Assembly: GCF_002970935.1 (NCBI RefSeq)
Contig: NZ_CP027194.1
Location: 248,001 to 312,000, forward strand
Source of the DNA: Lactobacillus sp. CBA3606
GTDB lineage: Bacteria > Bacillota > Bacilli > Lactobacillales > Lactobacillaceae
Direction of reading: 5' to 3'
DNA: 64,000 nt
Shown here: one piece after another, positions 26,032-35,555 of the stretch
Numbering within the stretch: position 1 is the stretch's first letter
Layout: the number at the start of each line of letters is the position of its first letter
Translations under genes and position numbers: made by a program
Notes under the pieces: model-generated
Database searches by the model: none
Told to the model about the DNA's origin: nothing
The model's input: only the letters and a program-made list of their open reading frames with translations

Positions 26032-26637
26032 ATGACGCAATTAATTGGTTTAACAGGTGGTATTGCAAGCGGTAAGTCGACGGTGTCAGCAATGCTTGCA
26101 ACTGCTGGCCTACCGATTGTTGATGCTGATAAGTTGGCCTGGCAAGTTGAAGGCCCAGGCATGCCGACGACCGAAAAAATTGCGGCTTATTTCGGTCCTC
26201 AGGCATTACAACCAGATGGTCAGCTCAATCGGTCTTGGCTAGGCCAACTGGTCTTTAACGATCCTCAAGCCATGGCTGCGTTGACGGCAATTACGCAGTT
26301 ACCGATTCAATATGCTATTTTAGAAAAAATTGTGGCATTGGGGCAAGTGACCCCTACGCCGTCAGCCATTATTTTAGATATCCCGTTACTATTTGAAAAT
26401 GGCTGGGAACAGTTATGTGATCAAGTGATGGTCGTCACAGCGGCGGATGCAGTAATCTTACAGCGCTTAATGGCGCGTAATCACTTGACGGTGGCGGCGG
26501 CGAAAGCACGCATGGCAAGTCAATTACCCCTGGCGACAAAAGTCAAACGGGCAAATATTGTGATTGATAACGGGGAAAACATTGATAAAACAAGAACTAG
26601 CGTGTTAAAATGGCTGGAAACTATAAAAACTAACTGA
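26032..26637 (+). CDS. coaE: Dephospho-CoA kinase CoaE
   Basis: The last enzyme of coenzyme A synthesis, 201 residues. It phosphorylates the ribose 3'-OH of dephospho-CoA. The P-loop is GLTGGIASGKSTV, followed by DADKLAWQV. The lid and substrate region contains ILDIPLLFENGWE and ILQRLMARNHLT. The ATG follows AGGAGG at normal spacing. It sits between mutM and nrdR, an order common in lactobacilli and Bacillus. Confidence 0.95.
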   Translation: MTQLIGLTGGIASGKSTVSAMLATAGLPIVDADKLAWQVEGPGMPTTEKIAAYFGPQALQPDGQLNRSWLGQLVFNDPQAMAALTAITQLPIQYAILEKIVALGQVTPTPSAIILDIPLLFENGWEQLCDQVMVVTAADAVILQRLMARNHLTVAAAKARMASQLPLATKVKRANIVIDNGENIDKTRTSVLKWLETIKTN

Positions 26638-26676
26638 AATTTAAACATTGATTAGCAAAGATGAGGTGAGAAGTCT

Positions 26677-27192
26677 ATGCAATGTCCACATTGTCATCAT
26701 AATGGCTCCCGCGTAGTTGATAGCCGGCCTACTGATGACGGTCGCGTGATTCGGCGACGGCGTGAATGTGAAAACTGTGGGTTTCGTTTTACGACGTTTG
26801 AACGCGTTGAGGCGACCCCGTTATTAGTCATCAAAAAGAATGGGGCGCGGGAAGAATTCAATCGCGAAAAAGTATTGCGCGGTATTATTCGGTCAGCTGA
26901 AAAGCGGCCCGTTAGCATGGAGACGATGACTAGCGTGGTTGATGACGTTGAAAACCAAGTTCGATCACTCGGCGAGAATGAAATTTCTAGTCAAGTGATT
27001 GGGGAATATGTCATGGAAAAACTGGCAGATATTGATGAAATTTCGTATATTCGCTTTGCCAGCGTCTATCGACAATTCAAAGACATGCACGTCTTCTTAA
27101 ATGAACTACAAGATATGATGGAACGTGATAAAGTAAAATTGGCTAAGCGGACACCTAAAACTGGGGCTGCGCCGAAGCCTAAAAAAGATTAA
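26677..27192 (+). CDS. nrdR: Transcriptional repressor NrdR
   Basis: A repressor of ribonucleotide reductase genes, 171 residues. The zinc ribbon has CPHC and [12 protein letters not shown]. The ATP-cone domain follows with [19 protein letters not shown]. It senses ATP/dATP and binds NrdR boxes. It is slightly longer than usual because of a Lys- and Pro-rich tail. The start follows GAGGTGAG. It is followed 22 bases later by dnaB. Confidence 0.95.
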   Translation: MQCPHCHHNGSRVVDSRPTDDGRVIRRRRECENCGFRFTTFERVEATPLLVIKKNGAREEFNREKVLRGIIRSAEKRPVSMETMTSVVDDVENQVRSLGENEISSQVIGEYVMEKLADIDEISYIRFASVYRQFKDMHVFLNELQDMMERDKVKLAKRTPKTGAAPKPKKD

Positions 27193-27214
27193 GTTATGAA
27201 GATTGGTGAACAAC

Positions 27215-28603
27215 ATGCCTAAAGATGATCCAAACTTGACGCCGAAAGCGGGCTTAGTTGTCCCACCGACATTAGCGTTAAGTGCCACGGAGCAGGCCGT
27301 TTTGGCTGAGCTCTATTTACCTTTGATTGGTCCACTGGCTTATAGCCTGTATGCGGCTTTGCGACCGTTACAGCGCCCAACCAGTGACTTAAGTAATCGC
27401 CGCAGTCACGCTGAGTTGTTGGGGATATTAAACGTTGATTTGCCCACGGTTTTAGCGGCACGGCGTAAGTTAGAAGCTACGGGGTTACTCCATAGTTACT
27501 ATCAAAAAGATGAGCTGGGAGAGGTCTATATTTATGAGTTAAAGGCCCCCATGCCAGTGACGCAATTCTTTGAAGATGATCTGCTTAGTGTCTTACTCTT
27601 GGACGCCGTGGGTGAATTGCGGTATCAACAATTAGCGACCGCATTTACCCCGGCCACGGTGGATTTGACACAAGCCACGGAGGTCACTGCGAATTTATTA
27701 GATGTCTTTCATATTGACAGTCAAAAAGTGACACATGTGCCTAACGAGATTAAGACGGTGCGCCAGCAGTTACCTGCGGCGGCAACCACAAAAGTGACGC
27801 CCGACTTAACTGATGAAACGTTTGATTGGCAAGTTTTAGGTCAGATTTTAAAACAAAACTATGTTGATTTAAAGCAGGTCGCCAGTTCACGTCAATTGAT
27901 TATGACGGAAAGTCGCGTTTATGGAATTAGTGAAGTTGAGATGGCTAAGTTGATTAGTGAAGTCGCCAGTTTAACGACGGGCCGCTTTGATGAAAGTCAG
28001 TTGAAACTCTTGATTGCCCGCCGCTACGAACGCCCAATCGCTCCCGCTGAACAGCATGTGGCTGTGGCAGCTACAACGACTCCGGCAACTGCTAAAACCA
28101 AGCTATCAACAGCTGAGCAACAACTGGTAGCATTAGCGAAACAACAATCACCGTATGATTTTTTAGCCGATTTGAAGAACGCCAAGCACGGTTTTGTGAC
28201 CAATGGTGAAACGCGGTTGGTCCATGATTTGGTCAATCGAGGGGTGTTACCAAATGCGGTCATTAATATGGTGATCTATTACTTATTACAAAATCGTGAA
28301 TTAGCGGCTTTAAACCGGAACTTATTAGAGACCGTTGCGAATGATTGGCAACAACATGACGTGATGACCCCAGAAGCAGCCTTGGCCTACTTGCAACAAC
28401 GGCAACAGCCAAAGCCAACGACACGACGGAATAATCAACGGCATAGTCGGCCGACCCGGAAAGAAATTGTGCCGAAATGGGCGCAAAAAACAACGGGAAC
28501 CAAACCTGCGACGAGCAGTGGCAATCAGTTAACAACGGCACAACGTAAACAATTGGCTGAACGGGTCGCAAAATTAGATCCTAATTCAGATGAGGAGGAC
28601 TAA
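27215..28603 (+). CDS. dnaB: Replication initiation protein DnaB (Firmicutes type)
   Basis: A helicase-loading protein of 462 residues, of the Firmicutes DnaB type and not the E. coli helicase. The N-terminal domain contains LAELYLPLIGPLAYSLYAAL. The C-terminal DnaD-like domain has FVTNGETRLVHDLVNRGVLP and VINMVIYYLL. It ends in a basic tail rich in Gln and Arg. With DnaI it loads the replicative helicase at oriC and restart sites. The ATG at 27215 has a modest GGTGA site; a TTG at 27203 is in frame. It is coupled to dnaI by a three-base gap. Confidence 0.93.
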   Translation: MPKDDPNLTPKAGLVVPPTLALSATEQAVLAELYLPLIGPLAYSLYAALRPLQRPTSDLSNRRSHAELLGILNVDLPTVLAARRKLEATGLLHSYYQKDELGEVYIYELKAPMPVTQFFEDDLLSVLLLDAVGELRYQQLATAFTPATVDLTQATEVTANLLDVFHIDSQKVTHVPNEIKTVRQQLPAAATTKVTPDLTDETFDWQVLGQILKQNYVDLKQVASSRQLIMTESRVYGISEVEMAKLISEVASLTTGRFDESQLKLLIARRYERPIAPAEQHVAVAATTTPATAKTKLSTAEQQLVALAKQQSPYDFLADLKNAKHGFVTNGETRLVHDLVNRGVLPNAVINMVIYYLLQNRELAALNRNLLETVANDWQQHDVMTPEAALAYLQQRQQPKPTTRRNNQRHSRPTRKEIVPKWAQKTTGTKPATSSGNQLTTAQRKQLAERVAKLDPNSDEED

Positions 28604-28606
28604 CGC

Positions 28607-29542
28607 ATGGAGAATATTTCTGAGGGCTTAAAAACTTTGATGAATAAGCGCCACCTAAATCAGCAATACCAGGAACTCATGACGACGGTTTATCAGGATC
28701 CCGATGTTCGTCAGTTTTTAGCAGCTCATCAGGACGACTTATCTAGTGACGCCATGGAGCGAAGTGCCACGAAGCTCTATGAGTTTTGTCAAGAAAAGCA
28801 AAAAGCGGCGCGGCACGAACCTACGCAAGCACCAGGTTATCAACCTGAATTAGTGATGAGTAATCATTTAATTGATATTGCCTATCAACCAACGCCGCAA
28901 TTCCAAGAAGCCCAGGCGGAACGTGACTTAAAGCACCGGGTCCGCTCGATTAGTATGCCTAAAAATATTCAGTCAGCTGATTTAACGGCCTATGATCAAG
29001 ATGGCGACCGAGCAACAGCCTTGATGGCGGCGTTAGATTTTATTGACGCATATACGCAGGCGCCTAAACGCTTCCATCGTGGCCTGTATTTGTACGGGTC
29101 CTTCGGGGTCGGTAAGACGTTCTTATTGGGAGCAATGGCTAATAATTTAGCGACTCGTGGGTTTCAAACGACGCTTATTCATTTTCCAAGCTTTGCAGTG
29201 GAAATGAAACGATCAATTAGTAATAATACGTCGGGCGACAAAGTCGATGCGATTAAGCGGGCCCCTATCTTAATGATTGATGATATTGGCGCAGATTCCT
29301 CGTCAACTTGGATTCGTGATGATGTGCTGGGGGTTATTCTGGAATATCGGATGCAAGAAGAGTTACCAACGTGTTTTTCTTCTAACTTTTCCATGCAAGA
29401 ATTACAAGATGGTTACTTGACTGTCTCGCAAAAAGGCGACGAGGAACCGATTAAAGCCCAGCGAATTATGCAACGGATTCGGTTCTTGACTACTGAAATC
29501 GAAATGATTGGTCAAAATCGCCGCTTAGATTCAACGAATTAG
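28607..29542 (+). CDS. dnaI: Primosomal protein DnaI, helicase loader
   Basis: An AAA+ ATPase of 311 residues. An N-terminal domain that binds the helicase is followed by the ATPase core with Walker A GSFGVGKTFLL, Walker B ILMIDDIGADS and SNFSMQELQ near the sensor. DnaI loads the replicative helicase together with DnaB and DnaD. The start has GAGGAGG upstream, inside the end of dnaB. The T-box of thrS starts immediately after it, so the nrdR-dnaB-dnaI unit stops near here. Confidence 0.95.
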   Translation: MENISEGLKTLMNKRHLNQQYQELMTTVYQDPDVRQFLAAHQDDLSSDAMERSATKLYEFCQEKQKAARHEPTQAPGYQPELVMSNHLIDIAYQPTPQFQEAQAERDLKHRVRSISMPKNIQSADLTAYDQDGDRATALMAALDFIDAYTQAPKRFHRGLYLYGSFGVGKTFLLGAMANNLATRGFQTTLIHFPSFAVEMKRSISNNTSGDKVDAIKRAPILMIDDIGADSSSTWIRDDVLGVILEYRMQEELPTCFSSNFSMQELQDGYLTVSQKGDEEPIKAQRIMQRIRFLTTEIEMIGQNRRLDSTN

Positions 29543-29544
29543 GA

Positions 29545-29572
29545 TTGACTTTTAACCTAAAAGTGGTTTAAT
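29545..29572 (+). promoter_or_regulatory. thrS promoter
   Basis: TTGACT (29545-29550) and TTTAAT (29567-29572) are 16 bases apart, three bases after dnaI ends. It places the transcript start just before the T-box. Confidence 0.6.
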
Positions 29573-29579
29573 AAAAACA

Positions 29580-29808
29580 GATGCAAAAGACATGCTCAAC
29601 CAATCATTGGTGACAGAGACCGGAACCTAAGCTGGAAGTTCCGGACCGGATTGGCTGAGATACCACTTTTGTGAATATGCTCAAACGAGCCGGAACGCTT
29701 CCGTTATTAGCGCTAATGAGTCAGTGACTTTAAGTCGCTGAAAAATCGGGTGGAACCACGTCAATCACGTCCCTGATACTAGTTAATACTGGTATCAGGG
29801 ACTTTTTT
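29580..29808 (+). promoter_or_regulatory. T-box riboswitch of thrS
   Basis: A tRNA-sensing leader. The T-box bulge GGGTGGAACCACG is at about 29749-29761. A terminator with GTCCCTGATAC/GTATCAGGGAC and a T-run follows at 29769-29808. The stem I region carries GATACCAC, where ACC is a fitting Thr specifier codon. Uncharged tRNA-Thr should favour the antiterminator and raise thrS. The specifier call rests on context and was not folded. Confidence 0.92.
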
Positions 29809-29865
29809 GTCGTCCCGGCGCAGTGTTTTGGTGAATGAGTAAATTTTGAAGGAGTGTGTCAACTT

Positions 29866-31824
29866 ATGGCAAGTATTAAGGTTAAGTTTCCAGATGGCGC
29901 TGAAAAGCAATTTGATGCTGGCGTTAGCACCGAAGATATCGCAAAATCTATCAGTCCCTCATTGGCTAAACGGTCAGTGGCTGGGAAGTTCAATGATCAA
30001 GTGATTGATTATCGTCAACCCCTGACAACGGATGGTAGCATTGAAATTATTGCCGCTGATAGCGATGAAGGGTTGGCTGTTTTACGTCAAACGGCAGCGC
30101 AAGTATTAGCTAATGCAGTTCATCAATTATTCCCTAAAGTTAATTTTGGGAGTGGTGCTGGTAATGCGAACGGGTTCTTCTTTGACACTGATAATCCTGA
30201 TGGTAAGCAAGTGAGTGAAGATGACCTTGATGCCATCAGCATTAAGATGCAAGCTATCATCAAAAAAGATTTACCAATCGTGCGTGAAGTTCTTTCAAAG
30301 GATGCGGCCTTAACTTTAGTTGGTGATAACCCTTACCAACAAGATTTAGTTAATGAACAAGCGGCTGAAAATGACGGCCAAGTCGTTGTCTATAAGCAAG
30401 GTGACTTTGTTGATTTATCAAACGGGGCACAATTAGCTTCAACGGGTAAAGTTAAAATTTTCAAGTTATTATCCGTTGCTGGGGCTTATTGGCAAGGCAA
30501 GTCCAGCAATCCAATGTTACAACGGATTTACGGGACGGCTTTCTTAAAGCAAAAAGCGTTAGATGAAGATCTTAAACGGCGGCAAGAAGCACGTGAACGT
30601 GATCACCGGGTTATTGGGAACGATTTAGATTTATTCTTCGTCGATCCGAAGGTCGGAAATGGTCTGCCATACTGGATGCCAAATGGGGCCACGATTCGTC
30701 GTCAAATCGAACGTTACATTATCGACAAAGAAGTCGCTAATGGATACCAACATGTTTACACGCCAGTTTTAGCAAACTTGGATGTTTACAAGCAATCTGG
30801 CCATTGGGATCATTATCGTGAAGATATGTTCCCACCAATGGATATGGGTGATGGCGAACAATTGGAATTACGGCCAATGAACTGCCCGTCACATATTCAA
30901 ATTTACAATCACCATATTCGCTCATATCGTGAATTACCATTGCGGATTGCTGAACTTGGTATGATGCACCGTTACGAAAAATCCGGGGCTTTAACTGGGT
31001 TGTCACGGGTACGTGAAATGACACTAAATGATGGTCATACCTTCGTTGCGTTGGATCAAATTGAAGAAGAATTCAAGAATATCTTACGTTTAATGGTCCA
31101 AGTTTACGATGACTTTGACATTTCTGATTACCGCTTCCGTTTAAGCTATCGTGATCCTGAAAACAAGGCTAAATACTTTGATGACGATGCCATGTGGGAA
31201 CGCAGTCAAAAAATGTTGAAGTCCGCGATGGATGATATGGGCTTAGACTACTTCGAAGCAGAAGGTGAAGCTGCCTTTTACGGTCCTAAGTTGGATGTGC
31301 AAACTAAGACGGCCTTGGGTGGCGAAGAAACATTATCAACCATTCAATTGGACTTCTTGTTGCCTGAACGCTTTGATTTGAAGTATGTCGGTGCCGATGG
31401 TGAAGAACATCGACCAGTCATGATTCATCGGGGCTTGGTTTCAACGATGGAACGCTTTGTTGCTTACTTAACTGAAATTTACAAGGGTGCTTTCCCAACT
31501 TGGTTAGCCCCTAAGCAAGTTAACATTATTCCAGTTAACAATGGCGCCCATGGTGCTTATGCTGAAACCGTTCGGCGTCGTTTAGCCGCAGTTGGGATTC
31601 GAGTTAGCATTGATGACCGTAATGAAAAGATGGGGTACAAGATTCGTGAATCACAAACGAAGAAAGTCCCATACTTGCTCGTTGTCGGTGATCAAGAAGT
31701 TGCCAACGGCAGTGTTTCAGTCCGGAAATATGGTGAAGAGAAGACCGAATCTGAAGGTGTCGATATGTTTATCGGCGCTATCAGTCAGGAAGTCAAGAAC
31801 TACAGTCGTGGTGCTAGCAAATAA
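29866..31824 (+). CDS. thrS: Threonine--tRNA ligase
   Basis: A class II synthetase of 652 residues with an N-terminal TGS domain, an editing domain and a catalytic core. The TGS domain starts [20 protein letters not shown]. Motif 2 is in [19 protein letters not shown], preceded by [12 protein letters not shown] with a zinc Cys. Motif 3 is in [16 protein letters not shown]. The ATG at 29866 has AAGGAG about 11 bases before it. Expression is controlled by the T-box leader. The next operon begins at once downstream. Confidence 0.97.
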   Translation: MASIKVKFPDGAEKQFDAGVSTEDIAKSISPSLAKRSVAGKFNDQVIDYRQPLTTDGSIEIIAADSDEGLAVLRQTAAQVLANAVHQLFPKVNFGSGAGNANGFFFDTDNPDGKQVSEDDLDAISIKMQAIIKKDLPIVREVLSKDAALTLVGDNPYQQDLVNEQAAENDGQVVVYKQGDFVDLSNGAQLASTGKVKIFKLLSVAGAYWQGKSSNPMLQRIYGTAFLKQKALDEDLKRRQEARERDHRVIGNDLDLFFVDPKVGNGLPYWMPNGATIRRQIERYIIDKEVANGYQHVYTPVLANLDVYKQSGHWDHYREDMFPPMDMGDGEQLELRPMNCPSHIQIYNHHIRSYRELPLRIAELGMMHRYEKSGALTGLSRVREMTLNDGHTFVALDQIEEEFKNILRLMVQVYDDFDISDYRFRLSYRDPENKAKYFDDDAMWERSQKMLKSAMDDMGLDYFEAEGEAAFYGPKLDVQTKTALGGEETLSTIQLDFLLPERFDLKYVGADGEEHRPVMIHRGLVSTMERFVAYLTEIYKGAFPTWLAPKQVNIIPVNNGAHGAYAETVRRRLAAVGIRVSIDDRNEKMGYKIRESQTKKVPYLLVVGDQEVANGSVSVRKYGEEKTESEGVDMFIGAISQEVKNYSRGASK

Positions 31825-31828
31825 ATAG

Positions 31829-31857
31829 TTGACTTACGATTTTAGTTCTGCTATAGT
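31829..31857 (+). promoter_or_regulatory. Promoter of infC-rpmI-rplT
   Basis: TTGACT (31829-31834) and TATAGT (31852-31857), with an exact 17-base spacer. It lies just after thrS and before the L20-type leader. Confidence 0.85.
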
Positions 31858-31864
31858 ATTGAAG

Positions 31865-31990
31865 TTGAGAAAAAAAGCAGAAGCACCCGCTTCTCGCCTA
31901 GATAACCAGAGTTATCGGGCAGACGAACGATGAATTGATTCCCATTAACGGGGTTGAGCGGGCGTGTTATGCGCCTGCTCTTTTTTGTGG
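31865..31990 (+). promoter_or_regulatory. L20-type leader with attenuator before infC
   Basis: This folded leader fits the L20 autoregulatory element known upstream of infC-rpmI-rplT in Firmicutes. GCAGAAGCACCCGCTTC forms a hairpin early on. A terminator, GAGCGGGCG (31956-31964) with GCGCCTGCTC (31971-31980) and six Ts, ends it. L20 binding is thought to favour termination. The class assignment comes from position and structure only. Confidence 0.85.
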
Positions 31991-32021
31991 ATTTCTCGAA
32001 ATTTTACGGAGGTGAATTACC

Positions 32022-32537
32022 ATAGCTAAAGATTCAATGGTTAATGACGGCATCCGTGCTCGTGAAGTACGTTTGATTGCCAGTGATGGTGAACAATTAG
32101 GTGTCCAGTCACGACAAGAAGCAATGAAGATTGCTGAAGAGGCAAGCTTAGATCTTGTATTAGTTGCACCGAAAGCGAAACCACCTGTGGCCAGAATTAT
32201 GGATTATGGGAAGTATCGTTTCGAGCAACAAAAGAAGCAACGGGAAGCCCGTAAGAAACAAAAGGTTGTTAGCATTAAAGAAGTTCGCTTGAGCCCAGTA
32301 ATTGACACCAATGACTTTAACACGAAGCTGAAACATGCTGAAAAGTTCTTGTCAAAAGGTGATAAAGTTCGGGTTTCCATTCGCTTTAAAGGTCGGGCCA
32401 TTACCCATAAGGATATTGGTCGTCAGGTTTTAAATCGAATGATTGAAGCAACTAAAGAATATTCGTCGGTTGAAGCCTATCCTAAGATGGACGGCCGGAG
32501 CATGTTCTTAGTGCTAGCACCAAAAACTGATAAGTAA
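32022..32537 (+). CDS. infC: Translation initiation factor IF-3, ATA start
   Basis: An initiation factor of 171 residues that checks start codons and keeps the subunits apart. It begins [18 protein letters not shown] if read from ATA at 32022-32024. The ribosome site GGAGG (32008-32012) is nine bases before the ATA. The ATG at 32037 has no ribosome site before it. IF-3 genes often use AUU-type starts that the factor itself disfavours, giving autoregulation. The linker is Lys- and Arg-rich, and the C-terminal domain has [17 protein letters not shown]. If ATG 32037 is used, the protein is five residues shorter. Confidence 0.93.
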   Translation: MAKDSMVNDGIRAREVRLIASDGEQLGVQSRQEAMKIAEEASLDLVLVAPKAKPPVARIMDYGKYRFEQQKKQREARKKQKVVSIKEVRLSPVIDTNDFNTKLKHAEKFLSKGDKVRVSIRFKGRAITHKDIGRQVLNRMIEATKEYSSVEAYPKMDGRSMFLVLAPKTDK

Positions 32538-32558
32538 TTTCTAGGAGGATTATTGATT

Positions 32559-32753
32559 ATGCCAAAACAAAAGACAAACCGCGCTGCAGCCAAGCGTTTC
32601 AAGGTAACTGCAAAAGGTAACATTAAGAGCGCCAACGCTTTCACAAGTCATCGTTTCCATGGTAAGACTAAGAAACAACGTCGCCAATTACGTGGTACGG
32701 CTGTGATCGAAAAGCCAATGGTCAAAACATATCACAAGTTATTACAAAAATAA
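32559..32753 (+). CDS. rpmI: 50S ribosomal protein L35
   Basis: A basic ribosomal protein of 64 residues, the normal family length. It begins [20 protein letters not shown] and contains [17 protein letters not shown]. The ATG at 32559 follows AGGAGG; a TTG two codons earlier is not needed. It lies between infC and rplT and is translated from the same transcript. Confidence 0.97.
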   Translation: MPKQKTNRAAAKRFKVTAKGNIKSANAFTSHRFHGKTKKQRRQLRGTAVIEKPMVKTYHKLLQK

Positions 32754-32788
32754 TTAACACGTTTTAGTTAAATCTAGGAGGAAATAAG

Positions 32789-33148
32789 ATGGCTCGAGTA
32801 AAAGGTGGAACAGTTACACGCAAACGTCGTAAACGAATTTTAAAATTAGCTAAAGGTTACCGTGGTGCTAAGCATATCCAATTTAAGGTTGCTAAGGACC
32901 AAGTAATGAAGTCATACCAATACGCTTTCCGTGATCGTAAGAAGCGTAAAAGTGACTTCCGTCGTCTTTGGATTGCCCGGATTAATGCGGCAGCCCGGAT
33001 TAACGACATCAGCTATAGCAAATTAATGCACGGTTTGAAGCTTGCTAACATCGATATGAACCGTAAGATGTTGGCTGACTTAGCTATTAACGATGCTGAT
33101 GCTTTCAAAGCATTGGTTGAAGAAGCTAAAAAGGCCTTGGCCGCTTAA
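32789..33148 (+). CDS. rplT: 50S ribosomal protein L20
   Basis: A 23S rRNA-binding protein of 119 residues needed early in 50S assembly. It starts [19 protein letters not shown], and [20 protein letters not shown] lies in the helical arm. It probably represses its own operon through the leader at 31865-31990. The start follows AGGAGG. A terminator closes the operon. Confidence 0.97.
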   Translation: MARVKGGTVTRKRRKRILKLAKGYRGAKHIQFKVAKDQVMKSYQYAFRDRKKRKSDFRRLWIARINAAARINDISYSKLMHGLKLANIDMNRKMLADLAINDADAFKALVEEAKKALAA

Positions 33149-33183
33149 TTAAAAATCCGTCACTAACGAGTTAGTATCGGTGG

Positions 33184-33224
33184 ACCGGTGATGATACCAT
33201 TTGGGTATTGTTACCGGTTTTTTT
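33184..33224 (+). terminator. Terminator after rplT
   Basis: ACCGGT and an inner GATGATACC arm pair with GGTATTGTTACCGGT, followed by seven Ts. Confidence 0.85.
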
Positions 33225-33330
33225 GTGCTAATTTTATGAAAATAGACTTTTGATATGGCAGTTTTGTATGGTATTATGATTAAAAACTGATTATATTTTG
33301 GGCTTAATCCGTCTAAATGCTAACTTTGAA

Positions 33331-33352
33331 TCTCTAGAATTAAGTTTAGAGA
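33331..33352 (+). promoter_or_regulatory. Hairpin overlapping the ribosome site of the MFS gene
   Basis: TCTCTA (33331-33336) pairs with TAGAGA (33347-33352). The 3' arm includes the first bases of the ribosome site GAGAAGGTG before the ATG at 33363, so the fold could limit translation. The stem is short and AT-rich. Confidence 0.4.
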
Positions 33353-33362
33353 AGGTGTAGTT

Positions 33363-34568
33363 ATGACCAAACAAACTGCAGTTACAAAATATTATCTTTA
33401 TGCTATATTCACGCAACTTCGGTTTACACGCATTGTTAATGTGATTTTTTTAGTGCAATTCTTAAAATTTAGTCTCGTTCAGTTTGCTTTCCTGCAATCA
33501 CTATTTCTTTTTTCGCAATTTGCGGCTGAATTACCAAGTGGCATTCTTGGTGATCTATTCAAGAAGCGACGCATTGTTGTGATGGGCCTGATGATTCTCA
33601 CTATTTCGCCGCTGCTGTTAGTTTCAATAGTGTGGTTAACAAAGACTGTCGGCTTTATTTTGTTAGTGATTTCATTTATTGTTGAGGGGATTGGCAATGC
33701 ATTTCTGAGCGGCGCCGATGATGCCCTTTTTTTTGAAGCGATTCGCGATGAAGGCAAAGCAGATAAGTACGGAGAAATAAGAGGAAAAATGCAATTATTT
33801 ACGGCGATTGCAACGGGCATTGCGACTTTCTTAGGTGGGGTGCTTTATGAAATTGGCCTTTTCTTACCTTATCTGATGCAATCAATGATGCTCGTCTGTG
33901 GCTTAATTGTCATCTTAACGGTCCAAGCGACGGCTGATTTGTCTAAGCAGCAGCCCTCAACGGAGTCAAGCAACCGTATCAGCAGTATTCTAGCCATTTT
34001 TAAAGCGATGCTAAAATCTGCGAATATATGCTTTATGTTTGTTTTTGCAACGTTAATTGTCGCGATGGTGAATGCTGTCTTTTCGTTATTACCAGCATAC
34101 GTGTCTAAATTAGGGTTCTCATCAGCTGCAAATGGTATTATTTTTATGATTTTCAGTTTCATTGGTGGGATTGTGGCAACCCAAGCTTATCGCCTCTCAA
34201 AAATCGGGTTTAAAAGACTTATCCTGATTATTTCAGTTATTCTAGTAATTGGTGGTGTCTTTCAGGTTCAAACTAACAATTACTTCTTCTTAATCGGTAT
34301 TGGCCTGTTATATATTACGGTCGATATTTTAGATCCAATTGTTATGGCAATGCTGAATTTATGGGTTAAGGATGAAGCTCGGGCTACTTTTATTTCAGGA
34401 CTTTCCTTTGCGATTAGTTTGGTGACCATGATTGTGAGTCCAATTATTGGCTTTATTATTCAAAAGTTCGGCACCGTTCACATGTTAGTCATAATTTCAA
34501 CGGTTACCATAATAGCTGTGGTTTTAGCTTACTATTTAATTTTAAAAACAAAGAAAATTCAGGTATGA
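33363..34568 (+). CDS. MFS transporter, drug-efflux type
   Basis: An integral membrane protein of 401 residues with about 12 hydrophobic helices. The loop GILGDLFKKRRIVVMG between helices 2 and 3 is the MFS motif A, and the N-terminus has VNVIFLVQFLKFSLVQFAFLQ. The general look is that of MefA/MdfA-like efflux carriers, but the substrate is unknown. Codon use is AT-rich (many ATT, TTT, AAT and TTA codons) compared with its neighbours. Together with the GNAT gene it interrupts an otherwise conserved rplT-yqeG stretch, which suggests acquisition. A hairpin at 33331-33352 overlaps its ribosome site. Confidence 0.85.
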   Translation: MTKQTAVTKYYLYAIFTQLRFTRIVNVIFLVQFLKFSLVQFAFLQSLFLFSQFAAELPSGILGDLFKKRRIVVMGLMILTISPLLLVSIVWLTKTVGFILLVISFIVEGIGNAFLSGADDALFFEAIRDEGKADKYGEIRGKMQLFTAIATGIATFLGGVLYEIGLFLPYLMQSMMLVCGLIVILTVQATADLSKQQPSTESSNRISSILAIFKAMLKSANICFMFVFATLIVAMVNAVFSLLPAYVSKLGFSSAANGIIFMIFSFIGGIVATQAYRLSKIGFKRLILIISVILVIGGVFQVQTNNYFFLIGIGLLYITVDILDPIVMAMLNLWVKDEARATFISGLSFAISLVTMIVSPIIGFIIQKFGTVHMLVIISTVTIIAVVLAYYLILKTKKIQV

Positions 34569-34630
34569 TATTATAGAAAATGGCCGTTTTTGTTAAAGGC
34601 GCAAATAACCCTTATTAAGGAGTTGAATTC

Positions 34631-35161
34631 ATGGCTATCGAAATACGATCAGTCACAGTAAATGACATTGAAAGCTTGCAACAGGTCAGTATTGAGACGT
34701 TTTCAGATACATTTGGTACAGAAAATTCAAAAGAAGATTTGGAAAAATATTTAAAGTCAGCGTATAACAAGCCAAAGCTGCTGGCTGAAATCAAAAATCC
34801 TGATACTGATTTTCAATTAATCTATTATAATGATGATGTCGCAGGTTATCTTAAGTTGAATGAAAATACCGCCCAAACGGAATTAAAAGTTAAAGATGCT
34901 ATCGAGGTGGAACGTATCTATATTAGAAAGTCATTTCATCGCTTAGGTCTGGGAAGTCGATTGATTAACTATGCCTATCAACAAGCTACAAGAAAGCATA
35001 AACATTATATTTGGTTGGGTGTTTGGGAACATAATCTAGGTGCAATGGCCTTTTATAAAAAGCAGGGCTTTAGTGCTTTTAGTGCGCATATTTTTAATTT
35101 GGGCAATGATCAACAACGTGATATTTTGATGAAAAAGGAACTTTTGACAGCCAAGGATTGA
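34631..35161 (+). CDS. GNAT acetyltransferase, PaiA-like
   Basis: An acetyltransferase of 176 residues. The acetyl-CoA motif is VERIYIRKSFHRLGLGSRLI, followed by IWLGVWEHNLGAMAFYKKQGF. These match the PaiA group, which acetylates spermidine and spermine in Bacillus. The substrate here is inferred from similarity only. The ribosome site AAGGAG precedes the ATG. It starts 62 bases after the MFS gene, and the two share AT-rich codon use, so they may have come in together. If so, a polyamine or drug detoxification pair is one idea. Confidence 0.85.
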   Translation: MAIEIRSVTVNDIESLQQVSIETFSDTFGTENSKEDLEKYLKSAYNKPKLLAEIKNPDTDFQLIYYNDDVAGYLKLNENTAQTELKVKDAIEVERIYIRKSFHRLGLGSRLINYAYQQATRKHKHYIWLGVWEHNLGAMAFYKKQGFSAFSAHIFNLGNDQQRDILMKKELLTAKD

Positions 35162-35555
35162 TAGGAGATTCTTGGCCTGTTTATTTTAATAATAAAGCGA
35201 TGACGGTCAAAAAGTCCCGTACCTAATTGAGTTAAGTCAATTAAGGACGGGACTTTAAAGTGAATAAGGGGAAATTTAATAGGTTACAAATAGTGTTGAA
35301 ACAATGGTGCCTGACACCGTACATGAAACTTAAGTAACTGACTTGGTGTTGATATAATGGCTTGATTAATAAAAGTTGCACTTTCCTTGAAAAGCCTCTA
35401 TTATGAAAAGATAACTGAATTTATCAACTGGCCGATAACTAGTCCGGTCAAGACCGGCTATTAAAAGGTTGCGGGAGTATGATAAAATAGGCATGTGGGG
35501 TCTGGCGACTAAGCAGGCCTGCGCATAGACTAAGCGAGAAGCGAAGGGGAAAACG
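35162..35555. other. 394-base intergenic region with palindrome and yqeG promoter
   Basis: This gap holds a long near-perfect palindrome at 35211-35256: AAAGTCCCGT plus CCTAATTGA, pairing with TCAATTAAGG and ACGGGACTTT, loop GTTAAG. It can end transcription from the GNAT gene but lacks a long T-run. A second hairpin, CCGG/CCGG, lies at 35444-35457. An extended -10 (TGATAAAAT, to 35488) probably drives yqeG. GACTAAGC occurs twice in the leader (about 35507 and 35528). A further TATAAT lies near 35354. No coding frame is supported. Confidence 0.55.
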
